Positions 11,738-22,162 of a DNA stretch of 64,000 bases are shown piece by piece. The DNA is from Oegoconia quadripuncta (taxonomy: Eukaryota; Arthropoda; Insecta; Lepidoptera; Autostichidae), in contig OX438741.1 in NCBI GenBank assembly GCA_949316235.1, forward strand, positions 15,005,124 to 15,069,123, in the 5' to 3' direction. The position numbers and the translations under genes are program-made. The notes beneath the pieces are model-generated. The model was not told where the DNA came from, made no database searches, and worked only from the letters and a program-made list of their open reading frames with translations. Each line of letters opens with the position of its first letter. The first letter of the stretch is position 1.

Positions 11738-12085
11738 ATGGGCGATAACATAGGGTTTACGAGTCGGTGGTCGCGGGTTAGATTTCGATCTCCAGCGAGT
11801 TACTCGGCTTGGTTGCTGGTAGGGCTTTTGAAATATCCGCCTGGTTAGCTAACACCATCTTATCTAAGTCTCCCGCCAAACTGCAATCTCTGACAACCAG
11901 AACACAACAATGCTATTAACATTACTGTTTTGGCGGCAGACTTAGATGGTGGTAGAGTTAGGCGGACATTAAAATATCCTACAAACAACCAAACCGAGTA
12001 CTAAATATGTACCCGGCTGGGGATCGAACCTGCTACCGTTGGTTTCGAAGGCAAGGTTTACCCACTAAATCAATCGGTAGAACAA
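11738..12085. mobile_element. Back-to-back SINE C copies with a family B head
   Basis: 11741 to about 11885 is a plus-strand family C head and body. From about 11886 the same family continues on the minus strand, giving a large imperfect palindrome. The outer right end is not the family C head: it carries the family B signature (ACCGTTGGTTTCG ... AATCAATCGGTAG). 12086-12515 is unassigned apart from a short GC-rich repeat at about 12352 (GCGACCCGCCCGGCTCCG). Confidence 0.65.
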
Positions 12086-12515
12086 TGTGCTTGTATAACA
12101 AATTTTGAATGAATTAAAACAGGCCAGCTACCACCTTATAACACGCTTACAGTTTAAACCTCCATTCACTACATTTCGTAACCGGCACTCAAGAGGCCCA
12201 TTCATAACGTTCGATGATATATGAGGATAATCTCGGCATTTGATACCTACACGGAACAATGAAATCGATTTTGTTAGTGGTCATTAGATACGTGGCGAGA
12301 TAACATGTTGAACTGTGAACTTCGTTTGTAGCAAGTTTTGTTTTACATACTAGCGACCCGCCCGGCTCCGCACGGGTGAATTGCAGTTCAGGGAAAAAAC
12401 GGTAAAAAAGTAGCTTAGCTAGACATAATTCTAAACCGACTTATATAATTGCTATCTTATAGAGATATATTAGAGATGTAATTTTGTCTAGAGTTTTTTA
12501 GAAAATTCTATTTTT

Positions 12516-13430
12516 TTGAAATGAAATGAATTTATTGCATGTAAGTTTGGGTTACAAATTTGCAGATTTTTTGCAATCAGTAAAATGGTATCGCCAAACC
12601 CTACCTTTTCAGGTGCACATACATTATAGTGCTTAAAAATAAAGTTGTCAATAAAACATAAAATTTAAACACATTTTTGTCAATAAAACGGAATATTCGG
12701 TCAACTTCTGATGTCAAAATACAAGTAAATTAAAATATTATAACATTCAATTCATTCAAATTCAATTAATAAGATATTTATATAAATCAAACGAATAACT
12801 ATCAAATATAGTGCCTATTATTTATAGTCAAGAAATTCAGCCACGCTATAAAAACACCGATCACAGAGCCACGACTTTAATCCTCTCTTAAATGTATTAA
12901 GTTTCTCGTTTTTTTTAGAGACTGTGGTAACACATCATAAAACAATTTTTGTGTGTAAGTGTTAGTTTTGCAGGAGGCTTATAAAGTTGATTGGTATATT
13001 GTGACCGTAGCTCTTTGTTATGCAGCACTAACTTCTTTTGTTGAAATAAGTTCCCAAATTTGTGAACGAATATACAAGCTTCTAAAATATATAGGCATGA
13101 TAGTGTCAGTATATTATATTCCCTAAAGTAAGGTTGGCAACTCTCAATTTGTTTCAAACTGAATATAGCTCTCATGCAACGTTTTTGCATTATGAATGCT
13201 TTGTCAATGTCAGTAGAATTTCCCCATATAACTATCCCATACCGCAAGATCGAGTGCACATATCCATTGTAGGCTGTAATGGCACCTTGTAGGGACACTG
13301 TTTGGCTTACTTTTCTCAGAGCATATACAAATCTATTCAGTTTTGTACATATATGGTCTATGTGATCTTTCCAACCACAAAAACAATCTAACACTAGACC
13401 CAGAAACTTTAATTTGTATCTTAATAACAA
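12516..13430 (-). mobile_element. Jockey/CR1-like LINE relic (end of reverse transcriptase ORF)
   Basis: The frame from 13430 to 12915 (171 codons) matches the region after the reverse transcriptase core in jockey/CR1-type ORF2 proteins: FLGLVLDCFCGWKDHID, then AYNGYVHSILRYGIVIWG, MQKRCMRAIFSLK and the ILTLSCLYILEACIFV helix. The protein should continue as TFKRGLKSWL...SVAEFLDYK, which is present at about 12880-12820 but in other frames, so the copy has frameshifts. The 3' UTR runs to an A-rich end at about 12516. The catalytic FADD segment is missing through 5' truncation. Non-functional. Confidence 0.85.
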
Positions 13431-14577
13431 TAAATACTAACTGATATTTAATTAGGTAGACTTTTGTCAAACACAATTAACTTATTGATGAATAAAAAAC
13501 TAAGCAACTCAACTTGCATAATCATAGGTATACAGAAACAGATGTAAACTATTGTGTTAGTGAACCATTATGACTTGCCTTTGTGGCGTGCAAAAATTAC
13601 TTAAATTGTTATAGATAACTAAATGTCAAATTAAATATAATGCATGCATGTGTTTTAGCTGAAAATATCGTCGAGATCCATTGCTTTGGAAATAAAAATG
13701 AGAACTATCGCCGCGGATGTGGCGATTTACGGATAGATAGTTAAAGCGTTTATTTACGCAACTGCGTTCACACACATAAAAATAGAATGAAATATACACA
13801 CAAATAAAAATAAAGAAACACAAAGTGCCGTAGTAACACAAATGACCAGTGTCCGTGCGTCATTTGGAGGCTCCACTGAAAACCAGCGTTGTAGTGAACG
13901 GCTACAACACATGCTGAGTTGGAGACCTTTTTGACTCCACCTTGCGACACTGACAATTAGATGGCAAACACAATGTTATTTTTTGCATGTGTGCCAACTG
14001 TGTAATATTTGTACCTGATTGTTTGTGTCATGAGATGGGTTTAAATAAATTTTTCTATCTTTCTTTCTAAATGGGTCATAACTCACTGTGGCATATCACT
14101 CAAAGAGCGAAACACTGGTTGGTTTTCTTTACAACCCCCTACAAGTACAATTGCAAAAAAAAAAATACGCCCCGAATACAGGACCTCCTCCATTTTTGAA
14201 GTCGGTTAAAAAAGTACGCGCATATTAGTGATCCCGTGTGCGTGTACATTTGTGGTCAAACAAATCTAGCTAGTATTAAGTAATAATAAAAATAATTCAA
14301 TGAGCGAGTTGACAAAAGGAAAAGACAGAGAAGTGCAAAGAAAGTTCCACGCTATGGAATTGTTTTTCCATTAAACGTTTATTTTATCTCTACAACGGAC
14401 ACGGACGTTAAGGCTGCCCACGACAGACTTTTTGCAGGACCGCCAATCGGCCGATTTTTTCGTCAATATTTTGTGACCGACTATTTGTAGGAAGTATGCG
14501 TTGAAATATTGCAATCAGTACATTCCATTTTACGCCTACAAAAAAATCGGGCAGTCATAAACAGGCCCTTTTTTTTA
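13431..14577. other. No gene recognised
   Basis: AT-rich sequence without a supported gene. A few stretches (14160-14220, AAGTCGGTTAAAAAAGTA) look like decayed repeat ends. Confidence 0.45.
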
Positions 14578-14697
14578 TGCACGACGGGTTCGTACTTGAC
14601 CTCATTCACACCTGATGTTAAGTGAAGATGAGGTCGAAGGTGGAAGCGTACTGACCCGGAAACCCCAACACAATTCGGGGACTGGCTATCTTAATTC
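14578..14697 (-). mobile_element. SINE family C, 3' fragment
   Basis: Only the 3' third is present: CCCCAACACAATTCGGGGAC back to the GTGCATAAAAAAAA tail on the minus strand. Confidence 0.8.
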
Positions 14698-14904
14698 CGT
14701 TGAAATTTTACTCTAGTTTCGCTACCGATACAAAAGCTGTAGGATTGTGCGATAGACAGGTGTTGGTTGTGTAAATACAACTAGGGTATCATTTGTTTAG
14801 AATATTTTCTCTGTTTTTTTATCAATTTATTGGAAAGCCACTGCAGCTGTACCATGTAAAGAATTGGTAATAATTTATCGTTAAGCTCGCTTGCGTTCGA
14901 TCGC

Positions 14905-15096
14905 AAAATTTACAATACAATACAATACAAATACAATTTATTGCACAACAGAAAAGAAAATACAGTTTCAGAAAAGTGGTAAGAATAAAATGTACAATTT
15001 GGCGACCTTATCACTAGAAGCGATCTCTTCCAGGCAACCTTTGGGCATAAGGACTGTACATTTGAAATAGGTAGGTTGTGCGGTATTAAATAGATA
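14905..15096 (-). mobile_element. LINE 3' tail family G, copy 1
   Basis: It begins with a CAATA repeat followed by AATTTATTGCACAA. The body has CTTATCACTAGAAGCGATCT and ends GTAGGTTGTGCGGT. The CAATA repeat is the A-rich 3' tail seen from the minus strand. Related copies: 21510, 28799 and 36795. Confidence 0.65.
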
Positions 15097-15581
15097 GATA
15101 AATCGTTTATTTGTTACTCCAATCACACACATATATAAAGTTTAAAGAGTATTTCTTAAAAGAACTTAAAAGGTAAATACTAGGTACAGAACAACCAAAG
15201 CATGTGTGTGCTGCAGCAGGACAAATGGGTCACAGCTCAGTATGTGAGATTGTCCAAAGAACAAAACACTGATTTTCAGCTATTATACCCGAGGGATGCA
15301 GATACAAACTACGTGAATAAAGGACAACAGCAGAGATCCATACATCTTTGGGCCAGTTTGTTGTCACTTCAATTAATAAATATAGTCTTAAACTCTTAGT
15401 ATCAGACGTGCTAAAAACCTAACACATATATTTTTAAAGGACTTTAGAAAAGAACAAAAGAGGTTTGAAATATGGTTTGGGGAACTTTGAAATTATATAC
15501 TGGCAACATTAACCACATGCATTCTCACGCATGGAAACAAGATTCGAGTCGTCCGTCGCTCGCTCGCTGTTGCTGTTATCC

Positions 15582-15616
15582 CCATGGACGTAACAGTTTG
15601 ATTGTTACGTCCATGG
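15582..15616. repeat. Perfect 14-bp inverted repeat (hairpin)
   Basis: The arm CCATGGACGTAACA (15582-15595) pairs perfectly with 15603-15616 across a 7-base loop. GTTATCCC occurs directly on both outer sides. The surrounding 15097-15905 otherwise shows no gene. Confidence 0.85.
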
Positions 15617-15905
15617 TTATCCCTACTTAAATTATAACCTCACAGTCAAAAATGTCAGTTGTCACTTGTCTATTTTTTTTTTTTTTTGGAAAGAATTTAG
15701 TTTCTGTATAGTTTGTGAGCCTAAATGTTTTCTGAGAGCGATATTTTCAAATATTTCTTATAACTATACTAAGGTTCCAAAAATTCTTTTGAATAGCTAA
15801 GTTGATAGTCTTTAGTACCGGCTTTTTTTAGGTGTACCTTTTATTAGGTGACAAAACACTGGCCCAAAAATGCGGATGTCTTTTCATATATTTACATACA
15901 TACAT

Positions 15906-16205
15906 AGATCAATAGACAGATATACCTACTTAAATATAATATCTATTATAAAATAGCAACAAAATACAAACGTAAATATTAGATCAATAGACAAATATAC
16001 CTACTTAAATATAATATCTATTATAAAATAGCAACAAAATACAAACGTAAATATTAGATCAATAGACAAATATACCTACTTAAATATAATATATATTATA
16101 AAATAGCAACAAAATACAAACGTAAATATTAGATCAATAGACAAATATACCTACTTAAATATAATATCTATTATAAAATAGCAACAAAATACAAACGTAA
16201 ATATA
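15906..16205 (+). repeat. 75-bp tandem repeat, four copies
   Basis: Copies start at 15906, 15981, 16056 and 16131. Each begins AGATCAATAGACAxATATAC and includes AAAATAGCAACAAAATACAA. Differences between copies are single bases, so the amplification is recent. 16206-16690 after it is very AT-rich with no recognised gene. Confidence 0.95.
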
Positions 16206-16779
16206 TAGGTGTACTAAATAAATAATAATAATAAGCGACAACAGGATTGTGCTAAGGTATAGAGAGAAGATAAAATTTAGTATCATGTAAGCGACCTAAA
16301 AGTAACGATAAGGGGATAAACATCTAATGGATAGACCAGAATTTACTTCTAGAACAAATTTTACGTGGTACGACGGCAGATGGTATTCCACAAGCCTCTT
16401 AATCTTGAGACAATCTCTCAGTATCTTGAGATACTCGTACAATCTACTGCTACTAACGTATATTTATAAATATTAATTAAAGAGGTTTTTAATAAATAAA
16501 AGCTATTATACAATTAACGAATTTTTCAATGAAAAAGATACATATGCTAAATTCGAATTATAACTTAATATAATAAATGAATATAATATCTAATAATTAC
16601 CGATTAATGCTCATCAAAATAATAATATACCAAAATAAATAAAAAACCCAACAAATTGCAACAAAAAAATTGGTAAATACATAATAAGCCTAAGATTGTC
16701 ATGTACTTTATAGTGCTCTCTCAAATTGCTCGTGCCCTAACAGGGTGTCACGTGACACTACTTAATGTACCTAACAACT

Positions 16780-17145
16780 GTACGTATATAACCACTGAGT
16801 TTGAATATATATCACGCGAGATAATATTTGTCCTGCTCATTCGCTTGGACGAAATATACAACTGTCCCACTCTAACTCTTACGTCACGCGCGACAAATGA
16901 TTGTCATGCTACGGGAGCTGGTACGGTTAGTTTATATCGCATCAACAGTCTATTAGGTTCGATTCCCAGTGGAATACATGGTTTTGATTTGGCTTGTGGG
17001 AGGGAACTTTTTAAATTTTCGCCTGGAGCTACCACCATGTTATCAGTCTACTGCCAAGTATTGATAGTGTTCCGACTGTTAAAGAAAAGATATCCAGTCC
17101 GTCTTTCTAAGTGCGCCATCATGCCACTAAACATGTACTATCTTG
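16780..17145 (+). mobile_element. Repeat family L copy joined to a decayed SINE C
   Basis: 16780-16930 repeats the family L sequence of 10606. 16950-17145 is a strongly diverged family C SINE (GGTTCGATTCCCAGTGGAAT, GAGCTACCACCATGTTATC). An open frame spans both, but it is made of transposon sequence and is unlikely to be a gene. Confidence 0.6.
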
Positions 17146-17209
17146 AGGTCTCACGTCGAGTCAATTAATGCTATTAATTATCCGTAATTTTGTAACAATA
17201 TTTAAATTT

Positions 17210-17573
17210 TACTTTTCATCTTGTTGTACAGGTTATAAGTTTGTTATAGGAATATATTATATATGTATAATATTATATTATATATATTTATATATAATGA
17301 TTGTATGCATGTATTTGTGTATTTATGTTGGGTAATGTTTCGCTTAATGTATTATTTTGGTTTTATTCATTTATATGATATTTTTAACATTTTTTGTTTC
17401 TTCTGTTTCGTGTACACTTTATGTCTAACTTTTGTATCAAATTTTGCTCTCACGGGTTTGCTGGAAGAGATCTCTTATAGAGATAAGTTCGCCCTTTGTA
17501 CATTTTTCTTAAATCTTTGTTAATGACCATTTCATTGTGTTTGTGTACAATAAAGTGTTAAAATAAATAAAAT
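17210..17573 (+). mobile_element. LINE 3' tail family H, copy 1
   Basis: It shares TTGCTCTCACGGGTTTGCTG and AGATAAGTTCGCCCTTTGTA with the minus-strand copy at 21446-22075, and ends AATAAAGTGTTAAAATAAAT. The 86-codon open frame inside it is low-complexity and is not read as a gene. Confidence 0.7.
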
Positions 17574-17577
17574 AAAA

Positions 17578-17625
17578 AATGTACCCCGCTAGGAATCGAA
17601 CCCGCGACCTCCACTAAATAAACCT
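17578..17625 (-). mobile_element. SINE family C, head fragment
   Basis: About 48 bases matching the tRNA-like head on the minus strand (box B region GGGTTCGATTCCTAGCGGGG). Confidence 0.6.
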
Positions 17626-17637
17626 TCTTGATTACGG

Positions 17638-18118
17638 GCCACTGGCGCGGTTGTGCAATGGTTTGTTTGATGAAACATCAATCATACGGAGTTCGAATCT
17701 CGATTCAATCACTCAATGTACAACATCGCTGTTCGCGAAATAGGCCAGTGCCATTTGGAGCCGGTCATCTAGTAATATGAATGGGATGACATACTACAAC
17801 TAAGTACGTTAACAGATATACAGCACTGCAATCACGCCTCCTCACTCCTCTAATGTGCATGGAAGGAGCCTCCCCGCGGCGCACCCTGGAAGCAGCTAGG
17901 TCCGGTAACGCAGGCCCTAGGCTGACCAATCCTTTCACCACGATGGCAAGTTCTAAAATGTGTAAACAGACCTTATCAGGGCTACCTCAACGATCCTTTT
18001 CAGGACCCAACGACCAATCCCTTACTGTCTTAACAGTAGTCACGGTTTGCTGTTAGAGTGGCTAAGTTTTGGTCCAATAAAATTTGAAACTTGCCTCGAC
18101 ACGAAAAGAAGAAGAAGA
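17638..18118 (+). mobile_element. Possible tRNA-headed SINE with (GAA)n tail
   Basis: The head has GGCGCGGTTGTGCAATGG and GAGTTCGAATCTCGA, which resemble box A and box B. The 3' end (GTTAGAGTGGCTAAGTTTTG, then CGAAAAGAAGAAGAAGAAG) is repeated at 47158-47220. Treating head and tail as one element is inference. Confidence 0.45.
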
Positions 18119-18424
18119 AGACTCCTCTAACGGTGATACTCGACACTACGTCTACATGATGGTAGGCGGATTCCTACGTGACTATATAGCTACCTTGGAT
18201 AAACAGACTAATTGCAGAATGTAATAAAATACAAAACAGTAGCTTATACGCCAAAGAAGGTAAAAATACAAAGTACCCTACCCTCGCTTTCTCTTGCAGG
18301 GCACTAGCTGAAAATCAGTGTCTTACCGCTATAGGTGAGGATCCACACTGAGCGATGGCTCCATTTGTGGTACAGATACACATACAACTCTATTATAAGT
18401 TTTTTTTTTTTAATATGAGAGTGC

Positions 18425-18682
18425 GGCTAACGAGCATGCGGGTCACCTGATGGAAAGCAATCACCGCCGCCCATGGACACCCGCAACACCAAAAGGGTCA
18501 CAGATGCGTTGCCGGCCTTGTTGTAACATTTGAACTTAATTTCTGTTGTTACTTTTATTACTGTGAAATAAGGCTACATTTTGTAAGAATAACACCAAGC
18601 AGAATCATTGTTGCGTCGAATATTTTTGTAAGTGTTTCTGTAATATTCAAATAAACGCTTTATCTATCTATCTATCTATCAA
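18425..18682 (+). mobile_element. Repeat family M fragment and a TE tail with (TATC)n
   Basis: 18425-18525 shares GCAATCACCGCCGCCCATGG and CGCAACACCAAAAGGGTCAC with 51465-51625. 18540-18682 (GTGAAATAAGGCTACATT ... AATAAACGCTTTATCTATC) recurs at 58220-58345 and ends in a TATC microsatellite. 18119-18424 has no recognised gene. Confidence 0.6.
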
Positions 18683-19489
18683 TCATTTTGTTTAATACTG
18701 TTTATCCCATACGACATTCCGTCAAATTTTCTCAAGTCCAAATTTTTCGAATTTAATAAACCGATTCTAACGAAACTTTATACGCATAAAGCACGAACAT
18801 AAGATCTAACAAGTTAGTAGAGAACATGTTCGGAAAAAGAGTATTGAAAGTTTGCCATAGAACATATATTTTTTTTAGTTTTTACGGCTTAAGGTGGACC
18901 ACTTGAACGAAACTAGGCTCGGACACCAAATAAACACCTTTAATTTAGTTTTCAACACTTTATTTTATTATAAAGAAAATGATACAATCCGTATCTAACG
19001 GCAAAAACAGGCTGACTGACTGGCTGGTGTTGCCAGTGAATATTATTGCGTATTAAACAAAATATATTCTTTTAAATTTAATATTTTAAAAAATGTTTAC
19101 TAGATTTTAGTAAATTTTAAAAACAAGCTTTGTATAATCATGATTATCACATAATACTATTTTAGTACAAAGACGATTAACTTTAACCATCAAGGAGTCG
19201 TAGCGGTAATATTCTGGATCCGACCTCGTCATCATGTGTAAAGGAAAATGACAACAAAACAAACTAACCCAAATTCGACTATCTCGCCATTTGCCATCAG
19301 GGAGTTCCAGTCCCTACATCCCGGCTCCATCAACAGATCAGCTCGATGGTACCATAATATTGCATTGTTACCGAACTTAGGTACACAACCATGTGCCAAA
19401 TTTCAGCTATCAAATACCAGCAAGTGGTTGAAAAACGGTTAGCAAACTTTGATACGGACCGGACGGACGAACATTGCAAGCTAAATAAA
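18683..19489. other. No gene; probable decayed repeat at its right end
   Basis: 19380-19490 (CATGTGCCAAATTTCAGCTA ... AAATAAACGCTTGTAACTC) looks like a LINE 3' tail of a type common in Lepidoptera. The rest is unassigned. Confidence 0.35.
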
Positions 19490-19945
19490 CGCTTGTAACT
19501 CTACTTGCAACTCGATTCTGTGGAACGACGTGCCCTGTGACTTATAGGTGATAGTTCGATGCTAAATTGCAGAGCCTTGAACACCGTCGCAAAGTTTTTT
19601 ACAGGATACATTTCGGGGAGTGTGCGTTGGAATTACATAATCTTATTCCACCGTCACCCTTCCATCTTCGGACCACTAGGCGTGGGGAGGGATTCCACCC
19701 GTATATAGTTAATATACCGAACATTCGCACTAAGAAGTTCGATTCTTTATTCATCATCCGAACAGCCAAGGCAAGGAACTCCCTTCCGGCGTCAATCTTT
19801 CTTGAATCCTACAACCTTGGGATCTTCAAGAGCAGAGTGAATAGGCATTTACTGAGATCGCGTGCTTCATCTCCGACCACATCGTCACTTTCCATCAGGT
19901 GAGATTGTGATCAAACGCGAATCCAGTCAATCATAAAAAACATCA
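19490..19945 (+). mobile_element. Jockey/CR1-like LINE family E, C-terminal relic
   Basis: The frame 19567-19902 reads VFYRIHFGECALELHNLIP, then FHPYIVNIPNIRTKKFDSLF, ARNSLPASIFLESYNLGIFK and SRVNRHLL: the C-terminal tail of jockey/CR1-type ORF2 proteins. The expected upstream residues (ERRALxLIGDSS) sit at 19505-19555 in another frame with a stop, so the copy is dead. It ends GTCAATCATAAAAAA. Tails of the same family lie at 27937, 42962, 48756, 48800 and 60512. Confidence 0.8.
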
Positions 19946-19962
19946 CAAAAATATATGAGTTT

Positions 19963-20181
19963 ACAAGCTTTCCGCCCGCGGCTTCGCCTGCGTGGAATAA
20001 TTTTATCGCGGAAATTTCTATATCCCGCGGGAACTACTCTCTTTATCTGGACAAAAAATATCCTATGTCTTAACCCCGGGTATATTCTACCTATATACCA
20101 AATTTCATCCAAATCTGTTCATCCGTTTCGCCGTGATTGAGCAACAAATAAACAAACATCCAAACTTAGATATTAGCGTTG
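19963..20181 (+). mobile_element. Dispersed repeat family D, copy 2
   Basis: Complete-looking copy from GCTTTCCGCCCGCGGCTTCG to the CAAATAAACAAACATCCAAA tail. Confidence 0.75.
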
Positions 20182-20221
20182 TTTCTTCGCAATTTTTTAT
20201 AGTTCATGCTTATTTCGAATT

Positions 20222-20430
20222 CGGGTTCGAATCCCGCTAGAGGCATATGTTTGTATGATGAATACAGACATGTGTTCCCGAGTTATGGATTTTATTCATT
20301 TATATATGTATTTATTTACAAAAAAAAAATGTATTTGTGTAGCTTATCAACCATCTGGTATCTATAAATACAAGCCTAGTTGCTTAGTGTGGAACTAGAT
20401 GGCTCTGTGTGTATGTGCAAAGATATCCTG
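20222..20430 (+). mobile_element. SINE family A, 5'-truncated copy
   Basis: It starts inside box B (CGGGTTCGAATCCCGCTAG), so the internal promoter is incomplete. The body and the ATGGCTCTGTGTGTATGTGC end are intact. 20431-20931 has no recognised gene. Confidence 0.85.
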
Positions 20431-20931
20431 TCCTGTCATTGGCTAAGATATTAAACTCGTGTATAATCTGTTCAAGTATATTTGAAACTGCTGTTGGTTA
20501 TTTTGAATAAATAACATAAATAGACATAATAACTTTAAACCCTTCACAAAACAGTACATGTACCTACCACGTCCCGTCCTAATAGTCCCTGTACATAAAA
20601 GGGTCACCAAAGCAACCGTCCTTATTGAATATGGGGCGTTAACAGGGCCAGGTGTATTTCGCAGGTGTAAATTAATACCTATTGTGAAACGGTTGAACCA
20701 CGTGGCGGTCTTTACAATGCCTTAATTCAAGTCACAAGGTAGACTTAATCGAATATGTAATAACTTCTATTGACAAATGTATTCAATAGGTAAAGCTTAG
20801 GGAAATACAAAAAACAGTGTATTCAATATTTTACAAAGTATTAACACATTCAATGCCATATAGCCAGACACAGTTGAAAATTCTATGCTCACTAGGTAGG
20901 TATATTCTGTATAGTGTAGTGTAGTATAGTG

Positions 20932-21146
20932 ACGACCGGTTGGTGTAGTGGATAGTGACCCTGTCAGCGAAACCAACGGTTGCGGGTTCGATCCCGCGAG
21001 GGGTAAATGTTTGTGTGATGAATGAAGTAACGGATGTTTATATAAATATGTATGTATGTTTATCCGTTATCTAGTATCCATATCACAAGCTTTGCTTAGT
21101 TTGGAACTAGATGATTGGTATGAGTGTCCGAAATATTTATATATTT
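20932..21146 (+). mobile_element. SINE family B, copy 3
   Basis: Full-length reference copy in this window: GACGACCGGTTGGTGTAGTG head, GCGGGTTCGATCCCGCGAGG box B, and a GAAATATTTATATATTTATT tail. Confidence 0.9.
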
Positions 21147-21213
21147 ATTATTATTTATATTCTCGTAGTTGGCGGGGAACGTGTTAATAGGATGCAGTTA
21201 GGGTCTCATTTTA

Positions 21214-21420
21214 TTTATTTAGTAGCTTTCCGCCTGCGTGGAAGTTTATTTATCCCGCGGGAACTACCCACTTTATGGGGAGAAAAAATATCCCATGTCT
21301 TAATCCAGGGTATATTCTACCTATTTACCAAATTTCATCCAAATCCGTCCATTCGTTTCGCCGTGATTGACCTACAAACAAACATCCAAACTTTCACATC
21401 TAACTTCTAACTAATCTAAC
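21214..21420 (+). mobile_element. Dispersed repeat family D, copy 3
   Basis: It has an internal head deletion (AGCTTTCCGCCTGCGTGGAA) but keeps ATCCCGCGGGAACTAC and the CGCCGTGATTGA tail. Confidence 0.75.
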
Positions 21421-21445
21421 TAATATTGTAAATGCGAAAGTTTGG

Positions 21446-22075
21446 ATTATTTATTTATTTTATTTTAACACTTTATTGTACACACACACAAAGAAAAGGT
21501 CATTAACAAATATTTTAGAACAATACTATACAATACAAATACTCTTTATTGCGCAAAAAAATTTACAATAATTTTGATGATAACAATAGAACACAATTAG
21601 GCGGTCTTATCACTAAAAGCGATCTCTTCCAGACAACCCACAGCTATGGGATATTTGTAGGTAGAAAAACAGGTAGGGTGCATGCATAAATATAATAATA
21701 ATATCATATTAATTGACTTCATTATATATATATATATATACATACAATGTACAAAGGGCGAACTTATCTCTATAAGAGATCTCTTCCAGCAAACCCGTGA
21801 GAGCGAAATTTGATATTAAAATGTAGACATAAAGTGTACACGAAACAGAAGAAACAAAAAATGTTAAAAATATCATATATAAAAGAATAAAACCAACATA
21901 ATACATTAATCGAAAAATTACCCAACATAAAACAACAAATACATACATACAACATTAAATATAATATATATAATATAATATTATACATATATAATATACA
22001 TAAACTATACACATAATACAAAAATTCCTATAATAAACTTATAACCTGTACAGCAAGATGACAAGTAAAATTTAA
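21446..22075 (-). mobile_element. LINE 3' tail family H, interrupted by family G
   Basis: Minus-strand counterpart of 17210-17573. The family H sequence breaks at about 21510 and resumes at about 21725. The intervening 200 bp is a family G tail (ACAATACAAATACTCTTTATTG ... CTTATCACTAAAAGCGATCT), so G inserted into H. Confidence 0.7.
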
Positions 22076-22162
22076 ATATTGTAAATAACGGATTAATTGA
22101 CTTGACGTTATTATTGTTTGTTTGTTGCTTAATCACGGTGAATTTGGTAAACATTCAGTGTA

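Noticed and set aside
16701..17168. Open frame of 155 codons on the plus strand
   Set aside because: It runs through two unrelated transposon fragments (family L and a decayed SINE C), so it is chance read-through.
17263..17523. Open frame of 86 codons
   Set aside because: It lies within a LINE 3' tail repeated at 21446-22075, where the frame is not conserved.
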